Shown here: positions 15,218-23,467 of the stretch, piece after piece | How positions within the stretch are numbered: position 1 is the stretch's first letter | Layout of the letters: each line of letters begins with the position of its first letter | Assembly (NCBI GenBank): GCA_903938815.1 | Contig: CAJAES010000046.1 | Coordinates: 1-64,000, forward strand | From: an uncultured beta proteobacterium | GTDB lineage: Bacteria > Pseudomonadota > Gammaproteobacteria > Burkholderiales > Burkholderiaceae_C | Reading direction: 5' to 3' | Length of the DNA: 64,000 nt | Made by a program: the position numbers and the translations under genes | The notes under the pieces: model-generated | The model's input: the letters and a program-made list of their open reading frames with translations, nothing else | Told to the model about the DNA's origin: nothing | Database searches by the model: none

Positions 15218-17239
15218 ATGACAGCTACAGCACAGATCCTCAGGGGTCGATCCCAGGGCACGACGCCTGCATCGCAGGCGGGTGTGCCTGCCAGGGCGCC
15301 ATCCCAGGGCACGCCGGCGGCGCATCAGGCCTGGAGCCAGGGTGTTGCCAAGGCTCGCGCGGGCCGCGACGACGAGGCCTTGCCGCTCTTCGAGCGCGCG
15401 ACGCAGCTGTCGCCGGGGGTCGGCCTGTATTGGCTGAACAAGGCTGGCTCGGAGCGTCGCCTGCGCCGCACCGATGCCGCGATCGTCAGCGCGCGTCGGG
15501 CCTTCGCGCTCGATCCGGCCAGCCCGCTGGCCTGCCAGCTGCTGGCCGAGATCCTGCGCACGAACAACCGCGACGCGGAGGCGCTGAACACGCTTCGTTC
15601 ACTGGACGCGGCCACGCCGCGAGACCTCCAGCACACGATGCTGGAGGGCGCCACCCTGATGTCCCTGCGCGAGTGGCAGCAGGCGGCGCACGCTTTCCTC
15701 CAGGTGCTGCAGCAGCGGCCCGCAGATACGACGGCCTACATGCAGCTGGGCTTCGCGCTTGCCAACCTGCGCAAGTACGGCGACGCTGCCGAGTGCTTCC
15801 GCACGCTGGCCCTGCTGGAGCCGGGCGAGATGGGCGCGGCCGTGTATGCGGCGCACTATGCCGCCTGGGCCTGCGACTGGTCGCAGGGCGAGCAGGACCA
15901 TCAGCGCATGGTGGACGCCATGGCCTTGATGGAAGGGCGCGACGACGCTCCGGCGTTCAGTCCGTTCTGCCTGCTGTCCATGAACGACGACGCCACACTG
16001 CACCGCCGGGCGGCGGCGCTCGAGGCCGCGCGAATCGCGAAACTCGTCCGTGGACGTCTGGGCTGGGTTGCGCCCGACCCGGGGCCAGCCGGCTACCCGC
16101 GCGTGGTCGAGACGCTGGCCACCGGTCGCATCCGCGTCGGCTTCGTCTCGGCCGACTTCCGCACACATGCCACGAGCATCCTGCTGGTGCAGACGCTGGA
16201 GCGTCTGGACCGCAGCCGCTTCGAGCCCATCCTGTACTCGCATGGCCCGGACGATGCATCGCCGCTGCGCCGGCGCATGGAAGCGGCCGTCGATCACTTC
16301 GTCGAGTGCGCCACGATGAGCATCGCCGAGCAGGCGGAGCGCATCCGCGCCGACGGGGTGGCGCTGCTCGTTGACATGAGCGGCTACACGCAGAACACCC
16401 GGCTGGACGTCTTCACGCTGCGACCGGCCCCTGTGCAGGCGTTGTGGCTGGCCTACCCCAGCACCACCGGCGGCGATTTCATCGACTACCTGATCGGCGA
16501 CCCGGTGCTCACGCCCATGGCGCACGCCGAGGACTTCAGCGAGAAGCTGGTGCAGCTGCCGCTGACCTACGAGCCCACCGACGAACTGAGAGAGCACCCC
16601 GAGCCTGCCGACCGGGCTGACTGCGGACTGCCCGAGGACGCCTTCGTCTACGCGTGCTTCAACCAGAGCTACAAGATCACCGAGGAGGTGTTCTCGCGAT
16701 GGTGCCGCATCCTCCAGCAGGTGCCCGGCAGCGTGCTGTGGCTGCTGGTGCCGCAGGCCGACATCCAGGCCGCGCTGCTGCAGCGCGCCGCGGAACGCGG
16801 CCTCGACCCGGCGCGCGTGATCTTCGCCCCGTTCGTCACGCCCAGCGAGCATCTGGCTCGCCTGCCGCAGGCCGATCTGTTTCTGGACACTTTCCCCTAC
16901 GGCGCGCACACCACCTGCAGCGATGCGCTGTGGATGGGCTTGCCCGTGCTCACGCAGATGGGCCGCAGCTTTTCGGCCCGCGTGGCCGGCAGCCTGCTGA
17001 ACGCGGTGGGCCTGCCCGAACTGGCGGTCGACAACGCCGAGGACTACGAGACGCTGGCCGTCAACCTGGCCCTCGACCGCGAGGCCCTGGTCGATATTCG
17101 TGATCATTTGTGGGACAACCGGCGTGATCTGCCGCTCTTCGACAATGTGCGCTTCACCGACGAACTCGCGGGCGCCATGGAGAACATCGTGACGAATTGG
17201 GCATCGGGGCACCCGCCGCAGGCCATGCCGGCCGCCTGA
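15218..17239 (+). CDS. TPR + OGT/SPINDLY-type (GT41) glycosyltransferase
   Basis: A 673-residue cytoplasmic protein. Residues 35-215 are tetratricopeptide-like repeats (AWSQGVAKARAGRDDEALPL, AYMQLGFALANLRKYGDAAE). Residues 300-655 match O-GlcNAc transferase: VGFVSADFRTHATSIL with the OGT-type histidine, LVDMSGYTQNTRLDVF, ACFNQSYKITEEVFSRW and the nucleotide-sugar loop LDTFPYGAHTTCSDALWMGL. The ATG at 15218 follows AGGAG and removes a non-homologous extension. Next to two flagellins, a role in O-glycosylating flagellin is the leading inference; another protein target is possible. Confidence 0.9.
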   Translation: MTATAQILRGRSQGTTPASQAGVPARAPSQGTPAAHQAWSQGVAKARAGRDDEALPLFERATQLSPGVGLYWLNKAGSERRLRRTDAAIVSARRAFALDPASPLACQLLAEILRTNNRDAEALNTLRSLDAATPRDLQHTMLEGATLMSLREWQQAAHAFLQVLQQRPADTTAYMQLGFALANLRKYGDAAECFRTLALLEPGEMGAAVYAAHYAAWACDWSQGEQDHQRMVDAMALMEGRDDAPAFSPFCLLSMNDDATLHRRAAALEAARIAKLVRGRLGWVAPDPGPAGYPRVVETLATGRIRVGFVSADFRTHATSILLVQTLERLDRSRFEPILYSHGPDDASPLRRRMEAAVDHFVECATMSIAEQAERIRADGVALLVDMSGYTQNTRLDVFTLRPAPVQALWLAYPSTTGGDFIDYLIGDPVLTPMAHAEDFSEKLVQLPLTYEPTDELREHPEPADRADCGLPEDAFVYACFNQSYKITEEVFSRWCRILQQVPGSVLWLLVPQADIQAALLQRAAERGLDPARVIFAPFVTPSEHLARLPQADLFLDTFPYGAHTTCSDALWMGLPVLTQMGRSFSARVAGSLLNAVGLPELAVDNAEDYETLAVNLALDREALVDIRDHLWDNRRDLPLFDNVRFTDELAGAMENIVTNWASGHPPQAMPAA

Positions 17240-17338
17240 GCCGCGCCCGGGGCGACCCCGGACTTCAGTTTTCCGGCGTGCTGCCGAAGAGGGTCCGATG
17301 GCCGGGGCTGAACCTGGCCGCTGCTCGGGAGACCTCGG

Positions 17339-20242
17339 ATGCGTCACTGCCATGGAATCGCGCGACTGCTGGCTGCGGCCATGCTGGTCGGTGGGTTGTC
17401 GTGCGCGTGGGCGCAGGGCAGGGCGAGGGTGTCCGACGCCGTCGCGGAGGCCGTTTCCCGCAACGAGCCGGTCGATGCGCTCCTGCTCATCGACGACACC
17501 GTCGAGGCCAGGCAACTGGACAGCGCGGTGGGGCCGGCATCGGTTCGCGCCAGGCTGAGCCGCAGCGAGTACGCCACCTTCCTGGGTACGCAGCGCATGC
17601 TGATGCGGTCGCTGAAGTCGGATGTGATGCTGACGGCCGCCGATCCGGACGTGGAAATCCTCACCGACTACGACGTCCTGCCCGTCCTGCATGTCCGCAT
17701 CCGCTCCGCGCGTGCGCTGGAAAACCTGCGCCGCCAGGGGCGCATCCGCGCCATCGATGCCATCCGGCACGTGCAGCCCGCGCTGGTGGAGAGCCTGCCC
17801 CTGATCGGCCAGAACACCGCCGCAGCCGCCGGCCACCTGGGCGCCGGAACCTCGGTGGCTGTGCTCGATACCGGTGTCGACTACAAGCGCGCCGCCTTCG
17901 GATCCTGCAGCGCGCCGGGTGGCAGCTGCAAGGTCGCCTATGCGCAGGACTTCGCCACGCCCGACGGCGTGGTGGACTTCGGCAACTTCCACGGCACCAA
18001 CGTGGCCGGCATCGTGCTGGGCGTGGCGCCCGCCACCAAGATCCTGGCGCTGGATGTCTTCGAGTCGAGCGGCACGGCCAGCTCCAACGTCCTGCTGAAT
18101 GCGATCAACTGGTGCATAACGAACCGCGCCACGTACAACATCGCGGCCATCAACATGAGCCTGGGTGGCGGGCAGCATTACGCCGCACTCGCTCCGTCTG
18201 ACTCGATGGGCGTCGCCATCACGACTGCCGTCAACGCCGGCATCGCCGTGGTGGTGGCTTCCGGCAACAACGGCTGGACCAACTCCATCTCGTGGCCCGC
18301 GGCCTATTCCAACGTGCTGTCGGTCGGCGCCTACTACGACGCCGGCGGATCGGTGAATCAGGTCACCAGCTTCTCGAACAGCGCCAGCTTCCTCACGATG
18401 GTGGCGCCGGGCTCGATGATCTACGCAGCAGGCATCTCGATGCAGGGCACGTCGCAGGCGACACCACACGTGGCGGGCGCGGTGGCCGTGCTGCGTTCTG
18501 CCTACCCGACCGACACCGTGCCGGAACTGATCAACCGGCTCAAGCTCGCGGCCACGATCACGGATGCCCGAAACGGCATCGCCAAGGCGAGGCTGGACCT
18601 GGTGGAGGCGATGTCGGTGCCTGCATCGGCTTACCGTCTCACGGTTTCCAAGGCTGGCTCCGGCACGGGCACCGTCACCAGCACGGGCGGCGGCATCGCC
18701 TGCGGCGGGACATGCGCCGCGAACATCACGAGTGGCGACAACGCCACCGTCACGGCGCTCCACGGGCCGAATGCCATGTTCAGCGGCTGGACCGGCTCAT
18801 GCGTCGGCTCGAACGTGAGCTGCACGATGTCCATGACCGCTGCACGCAGCGTGACGGCCACCTTCGCACCCAATACCGCCGAGGATTTCCTGGCCGGGGG
18901 CCTATTGCCAGCTTCGTGGACACAGCCTGCAGGCTCGAGCGCCGCATGGGCGCCGTTCTCCGGCAGCTTCTATGTCGGCAGCCACAGCCTGAAGGCTGGA
19001 ACCGTCTCCCACGGGCAGAGCAGCGCGGTCAGCTACACCGGCAACTTCGCGGACGGCACCGTCAGCTTCGCCCGCAGGGTCTCGTCGGAGTCCGGGCAGG
19101 ACTACCTGCGCTTCTACATCGACAACGAACTGCAGGGCAGTTGGTCGGGCGAGGTCGCCTGGGGCATGGTGTCCTACCCCATCGCCTCTGGCAGCCGCGT
19201 GCTCAAGTGGGCCTACGAGAAGAACGGGTCGGGCAGCGCGGGCAGCGATACGGCCTGGATCGACTCGGTGAACCTGCCGCTGGCAGCAACCGACCGGAAG
19301 CAGTCGGCGACGGACTTCAACGGCGATGGCCGCGCGGACGTGCTGTGGAGGCACGGCGGAACCGGGGCGAACACGCTGTGGCTGATGGACTCGACGATGC
19401 GCCGCAGCGGTTCGGGCGCGATCCCCTCTCTCACCGATGTGAACTGGCGCGTCGTCGGCCGAGGCGACTTCAACAACGACGGCAGGGCCGACATTCTCTG
19501 GCGTCACTCGCTGGACGGTCGCAACTCCGTCTGGTTCATGGATGGCATCGCACGCGTGGACGGATCAGGGGTCATTGGCAGCCTGACCGACCGCAACTGG
19601 CAGGTCGCCGGTGTCGGCGACTTCAACGGTGACGGCAAGGCGGACATCCTCTGGCGCCATGCCGGGACCGGTGCCAACTCCATCTGGCTGATGGATGGCC
19701 TCACGAAGCTTGCCGGCTCGGGCGCCACGACGGCGATCTCGGACCTGAACTGGCGGGTCATGGGGGTCGCCGACTTCAATGGCGACGGCAAGGCCGACAT
19801 CCTCTGGCGGCATCTTGGCAACGGCAGCAACACCCTCTGGTTCATGGACGGCATCACGAAGACGTCAGGCTCCGGTGCCACGGTGGCGCTTACCGACCTG
19901 AAGTGGAAGCTCGTGGGCGTGGCCGATTTCAATGGCGACGGGAAGTCCGACATCCTCTGGCGCAACACCACGGACGGCCGCAACTCTCTCTGGCTCATGA
20001 ACGGCCTCACGCGCCAGAGCTCAGCCGCGCTGCAATCGGTCACGGACCTCAACTTCAAGGTGGCGGGGCTGGGCGACTTCAACGGTGACGGGCGTGCCGA
20101 CATCTTCTGGCGCAATGGTGCCAACGGGCAGAACTCGCTGTGGTTCATGAACGGCTCGACCCGACTGAGCGGGGCAAGCGCGATGCCAGCGATCACCGAC
20201 CTCAACTGGAAGGCCGTGGCACCTTCGGCAAACCCTCATTGA
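17339..20242 (+). CDS. Secreted subtilisin-like (S8) protease with C-terminal FG-GAP-like repeats
   Basis: A 967-residue exported protein. A signal peptide (LLAAAMLVGGLSCAWAQG) is followed by a propeptide-like region. The S8 domain carries the full triad: Asp177 in VAVLDTGVD, His218 in NFHGTNVAGI and Ser372 in QGTSQATPHVAGA. Residues 430-505 form a bacterial-repeat/flg_new-like module (GSGTGTVTSTGGGIACGGTC), residues 510-650 a jelly-roll-like region, and residues 659-960 six 51-residue repeats with DFNGDGKADILWRH calcium-binding loops, suggesting a beta-propeller. It is probably secreted or surface bound. A link to the flagellar glycan genes is positional only. Confidence 0.92.
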   Translation: MRHCHGIARLLAAAMLVGGLSCAWAQGRARVSDAVAEAVSRNEPVDALLLIDDTVEARQLDSAVGPASVRARLSRSEYATFLGTQRMLMRSLKSDVMLTAADPDVEILTDYDVLPVLHVRIRSARALENLRRQGRIRAIDAIRHVQPALVESLPLIGQNTAAAAGHLGAGTSVAVLDTGVDYKRAAFGSCSAPGGSCKVAYAQDFATPDGVVDFGNFHGTNVAGIVLGVAPATKILALDVFESSGTASSNVLLNAINWCITNRATYNIAAINMSLGGGQHYAALAPSDSMGVAITTAVNAGIAVVVASGNNGWTNSISWPAAYSNVLSVGAYYDAGGSVNQVTSFSNSASFLTMVAPGSMIYAAGISMQGTSQATPHVAGAVAVLRSAYPTDTVPELINRLKLAATITDARNGIAKARLDLVEAMSVPASAYRLTVSKAGSGTGTVTSTGGGIACGGTCAANITSGDNATVTALHGPNAMFSGWTGSCVGSNVSCTMSMTAARSVTATFAPNTAEDFLAGGLLPASWTQPAGSSAAWAPFSGSFYVGSHSLKAGTVSHGQSSAVSYTGNFADGTVSFARRVSSESGQDYLRFYIDNELQGSWSGEVAWGMVSYPIASGSRVLKWAYEKNGSGSAGSDTAWIDSVNLPLAATDRKQSATDFNGDGRADVLWRHGGTGANTLWLMDSTMRRSGSGAIPSLTDVNWRVVGRGDFNNDGRADILWRHSLDGRNSVWFMDGIARVDGSGVIGSLTDRNWQVAGVGDFNGDGKADILWRHAGTGANSIWLMDGLTKLAGSGATTAISDLNWRVMGVADFNGDGKADILWRHLGNGSNTLWFMDGITKTSGSGATVALTDLKWKLVGVADFNGDGKSDILWRNTTDGRNSLWLMNGLTRQSSAALQSVTDLNFKVAGLGDFNGDGRADIFWRNGANGQNSLWFMNGSTRLSGASAMPAITDLNWKAVAPSANPH
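19313..20227 (+). repeat. Six 153-bp tandem coding repeats (FG-GAP/VCBS-like)
   Basis: Units begin at 19313, 19466, 19619, 19772, 19925 and 20075, a period of 153 bp (one of 150). Each encodes DFNGDGxADILWRH, then WLMDG or WFMDG, then TDLNWxVxGxG. The calcium-loop and WxMDG codons are the best conserved, so the array arose by duplication under selection. Confidence 0.9.
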
Positions 20243-20248
20243 GGCGCC

Positions 20249-20917
20249 TCATGTGCGCTCCGGACGCGCCAGGAACGGGGGCAACCGGTCGGCGATCAGC
20301 GCTGCATAGCGATCCGGTTCGTAGTGGTGATCGCTCTGCCTGGCGTTGAGCAACTCAGGCTTCACCAGACCATCCAGGCCCAGGGAAACCGCATCCAGGG
20401 ACAGGTAGCAGACGCCGAGCCCGGCCGACCGGAGCCGGACCCGGCGGTTGAACTCCAGCGTGAGAGCGGTGCGTGCAAGCTGGCTGGCCTGGACTTCCTT
20501 GCGCAGGTTGGCGACTTCACCCCATGTCGTTCCGTCGGGGATGGTCGGCAGTGGTGTGCTGATGCAAAGCACATCGAAGTCAGCGGCGATTTCGCCGAGG
20601 AATCGCACATAGGCCTCGACGGCTCGGTCCAGCATGGCGAACACCGGTTCCTGGTACTTCCTTGCCCGGTACCAGATGACGAAGCCGGTATCGACCTCAC
20701 CCAGCGAGACGATGACGCGCCGCGCCGCGGTGGCGCCCAGGGCTCGCTTGAAGGTCGGATAGGCCTGGGTCTTCGAGTCGTTCGGGTTCTCCAGTCCCGA
20801 GGCAGTGGCGCCGGGCACGATGACCGTCTCCCAGGCGTGATCCGGAAACCGGGCGCCGAACAGAGGCCTGCGAAAGACCTCGCCATGGGAGTCTCCGAGG
20901 ACGAGCAGGGGGGTCAT
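20249..20917 (-). CDS. SGNH/GDSL-like protein
   Basis: A 222-residue protein that opens with PLLVLGDSHGEVF, a GDS motif with the candidate nucleophile serine at the very N-terminus. It ends with a DHHYEPDRYAALIADRL stretch that could supply the Asp-His pair. This is the layout of SGNH hydrolases and of the GDSH-type proteins found in polysaccharide loci. The activity (deacetylase, acyl transfer or none) is not known. ATG 20917 overlaps the stop of the sulfotransferase fusion (ATGA), so the two are coupled. It converges with the protease gene with 6 nt between stops. Confidence 0.7.
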   Translation of the reverse strand: MTPLLVLGDSHGEVFRRPLFGARFPDHAWETVIVPGATASGLENPNDSKTQAYPTFKRALGATAARRVIVSLGEVDTGFVIWYRARKYQEPVFAMLDRAVEAYVRFLGEIAADFDVLCISTPLPTIPDGTTWGEVANLRKEVQASQLARTALTLEFNRRVRLRSAGLGVCYLSLDAVSLGLDGLVKPELLNARQSDHHYEPDRYAALIADRLPPFLARPERT

Positions 20918-23010
20918 GCCGCGTCGAGCCTGGTGCCCCTTGGCGACGCCGATCCGGTCGATCCGGTGTCCGGCTTCGCTGCGACTGCGATCCAGCAATC
21001 CGTGTCGCGGCGATCGTCAGCGCCGGGAGTGCAGCCCTCGACGGAGCGCAGCAGGCGCGGTGGCGCCAGCTTCGGATCGACACCACCGCTCTGGCGGTAA
21101 AGCTCGCGCCAATCGAAGTGCCGCGAGACAAGTTCACGCAATCGCTCGTGATCCCAGGCTCGGGAGAGGTCTGCCACCATACCCGGGCCGTGCGCGTTCA
21201 TGCGGGCGTTCGGCACCGAACCGATGAAGAGGCCGCCGGGCTTGAGCACGCGTGCGAACTCCCGCAGCAGACGGTCTGGATCGGGTTGGTTCTCCAGGGT
21301 GTCGAAGGAGATCACCAGATCGACGCTCTCGTCGGACAACTGGGCCAGCCGGGCAGGGTCCTGCGCCAGGAATTCGAGGTCGCCATGGATGGAGCCATAG
21401 AGGTCACGAGCGTAGCGAATGGCGGATGCGCTGGCGTCCACGCCAATGATGCGAGCTGCGTCCGTGCCCGTGGCGAGCACAGCGCATCCTGCTCCCGAAC
21501 CGCATGCGGCATCGAGCACGGCCTGCCCCTGGCGAACGTATTCCCGCGCCAGGGTGTACCGGGCGAGGCTGGCCTCGGAATGGATGCCCGCCTCGCGCAG
21601 CATGTCGTCGGGCCGGCCCGGTCTGGCGCCAGGCGTGGCGCCAGTCGTTGCGATGGGATGCGCGTGAAGCACACGCGCCGGGATGGCATCGAGCAGCAGG
21701 ACGAGACCCGCGCCTTCGTCATTGAGCAGTTCGTACGGGACCACGCACTGATTCAGCGCATGTTTGCGCCAGCCCGCCGCAATGAATCGAGCCTCCCACC
21801 ACTCCCGGTCGCGCCCCGGTGTCGCATCCAGCGCCACCCAGAGATGGCGGCCGGCGATGCGCCGCAACTCGGGTAGCCAGACCGAGAGTTCGAAGTCATC
21901 GAGCGTCGCGAGGGAGCCCAGGCTGAACACCATGTCGCTCGTGCCGTCGGCCAGCGGCAGCCGGGGAAAATCGCCGTGGACCGTAGCCGTCTCGGCGAGC
22001 GCCACCGCAGAGCCTGCCTGATGCGCTGTCAGCAGGACCTTCCCCGGCCCCGCAAACTCGATCTGCAGCGCCGTTGGCGTGCCGAAGAAATGACGCAGTT
22101 GATCGACGAACGCGCGCAGGTCGTCGGCTGGTCGGATCTCGGCGGGAGCCGCTGCCGGGTCCGGTTCGACCCGGCGAGGGGGGCGTGACCGGCTTGGCAA
22201 GGTGGGCGGATATCCCAGACGCTCGACGATCGCCTCGCCGCCCAGTTCCACGAACAGGTGTCGGTGGCGATCGGTGAATACAGCTTCCCAGTCGGATGCC
22301 GGCCCGGTGTGGAATGTTGTCGCGGACGGGTTGCAGATGAGGCCGGCGATGCGTGCGATGTCGGTGTGGTCGTAGGGAAGCGCGAGCCTGCGCAGCGCCC
22401 GTTCCACCGCGGCGAACTGTGCGGTGACGCCGCGCATGCCCGACAAGTCCTCGTAGGCGAGCACTTCGCAGTCGGGCGAGTCGAGCCAGAGGCTGAGATC
22501 CGCATAGCGGTCGGGCAGGGGCCGATCCCAGCGCACCGCGCGGTCCGCGTCGAAGGGGTGCAACAGCGGCAGGCCGCAGATGATCTGTTCCAGCTGGACG
22601 GCTGGGTCCAGGGGGGCCAGGTGGCGGCTGATCGCCCAGTCCGGGCGCAGATCCCGCAACCAGCGCCACGTGGAGCACAGCACCTCGCGCGGATCCCGCA
22701 CGGCGAAGAGATGTGCGAAGTGGTTTTCCGCGAGAAAGGATTCGATCCCGGGCGTGCGCCCGAAGTGGCCCTTGATCGCGAAGGAGCGCCCACTGTGCCG
22801 GGTCAGCCGCTCCTGGGCTTGCCGGATGAATTCGTCGTCACCCTGCGGATACTTGATGTCGCGTTCCGCATACCAGCCGCCGTCACCGATGGCCAGGCGG
22901 GCCAGTTCCAGCAGCAGGTGCGTTCCGGCCTTGGGCCAGCTGTTGCAGAGAACGTGTCTCGTCTGCAACTCGGGCGCTATTGGGTTGGCAAGCGAGGAGA
23001 GGTGGAGCAT
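20914..23010 (-). CDS. Sulfotransferase fused to a methyltransferase module
   Basis: A 698-residue fusion. Residues 1-275 are a sulfotransferase: the PAPS 5'-phosphosulfate loop NSWPKAGTHLL at residues 23-33 and the 3'-phosphate-type motif FAVRDPREVLCSTWRW near residue 105. Residues 295-470 resemble a methyltransferase without the SAM motif. Residues 480-640 form a class I SAM methyltransferase with AVLDAACGSGAG, IIGVDASASAIRYA and LLREFARVLKPGGLF. The substrate is probably a surface glycan, which it may sulfate and methylate. The second half is related to the N-terminal half of the protein encoded at 23468-26131. Confidence 0.82.
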   Translation of the reverse strand: MLHLSSLANPIAPELQTRHVLCNSWPKAGTHLLLELARLAIGDGGWYAERDIKYPQGDDEFIRQAQERLTRHSGRSFAIKGHFGRTPGIESFLAENHFAHLFAVRDPREVLCSTWRWLRDLRPDWAISRHLAPLDPAVQLEQIICGLPLLHPFDADRAVRWDRPLPDRYADLSLWLDSPDCEVLAYEDLSGMRGVTAQFAAVERALRRLALPYDHTDIARIAGLICNPSATTFHTGPASDWEAVFTDRHRHLFVELGGEAIVERLGYPPTLPSRSRPPRRVEPDPAAAPAEIRPADDLRAFVDQLRHFFGTPTALQIEFAGPGKVLLTAHQAGSAVALAETATVHGDFPRLPLADGTSDMVFSLGSLATLDDFELSVWLPELRRIAGRHLWVALDATPGRDREWWEARFIAAGWRKHALNQCVVPYELLNDEGAGLVLLLDAIPARVLHAHPIATTGATPGARPGRPDDMLREAGIHSEASLARYTLAREYVRQGQAVLDAACGSGAGCAVLATGTDAARIIGVDASASAIRYARDLYGSIHGDLEFLAQDPARLAQLSDESVDLVISFDTLENQPDPDRLLREFARVLKPGGLFIGSVPNARMNAHGPGMVADLSRAWDHERLRELVSRHFDWRELYRQSGGVDPKLAPPRLLRSVEGCTPGADDRRDTDCWIAVAAKPDTGSTGSASPRGTRLDAA

Positions 23011-23467
23011 GGCGGACCGGGCTTTGAGGTTCAGGCGACGCTGCGCGCGCAGACATGGGAGCAGGCACAGCCGCCAGCGTCCTCCGGACGGATGGCTCGC
23101 CGGTCGCTTCGACGGCCCCGCGTCTGCGCGGGACGGGGCAGTCCCGGGCGCTGGCGGTGGGTTCGCTGACCTGCAGCACGATCACCTGCGCACCGGAGAA
23201 ACCGACATCGCCGTTGTATTACACATCTCCGGTTCCGGTCGTTGGAATAGGTATGCCTTTCGAGTCCGGCGGTGTCCAGCGACTACCCGAACCGGAGCTG
23301 GCCGATGAACCTTGATCAAGCCGGAATCCGGGCGCTGTTCAGGCCATCCAAAGGCTTGCAGCTGCCTAGAGTGCTGGCATGAGCCCGAATTCACGCCCGG
23401 TTCGCCTGGCCGCCTCTTCGACGCGACCGTGTCCGGCACGGCGAACCCCATCACAGCGGATCTGCCC
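23011..23467. other. Divergent intergenic region between two glycan-fusion genes
   Basis: A 457-nt gap between the sulfotransferase fusion (minus) and the methyltransferase fusion (plus). No convincing gene is present; an open frame at 23055-23315 has no recognisable product. The TGCCTAGAGTGC element lies at 23363. A/T-rich stretches near 23210-23225 (TTGTATTACACAT) and 23308-23316 (CTTGATCAA) may hold promoters, but no hexamer pair is clear. Confidence 0.5.
23363..23374 (+). promoter_or_regulatory. TGCCTAGAGTGC element upstream of the methyltransferase/glycan fusion gene
   Basis: Identical to the element at 15152-15163. It lies 94 nt before ATG 23468, which argues against translation starting further upstream in the same frame. 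Confidence 0.4.

Noticed and set aside
15599..18763. A 1054-codon open frame on the minus strand
   Set aside because: It is antisense to the OGT-like gene and the protease, is rich in Arg, Gly, His and Gln, and shows no domain. It is open only because of GC-rich codon structure.
23055..23315. An 86-codon open frame in the intergenic region before the methyltransferase fusion gene
   Set aside because: It has no ribosome site, no recognisable family and a random-looking composition.
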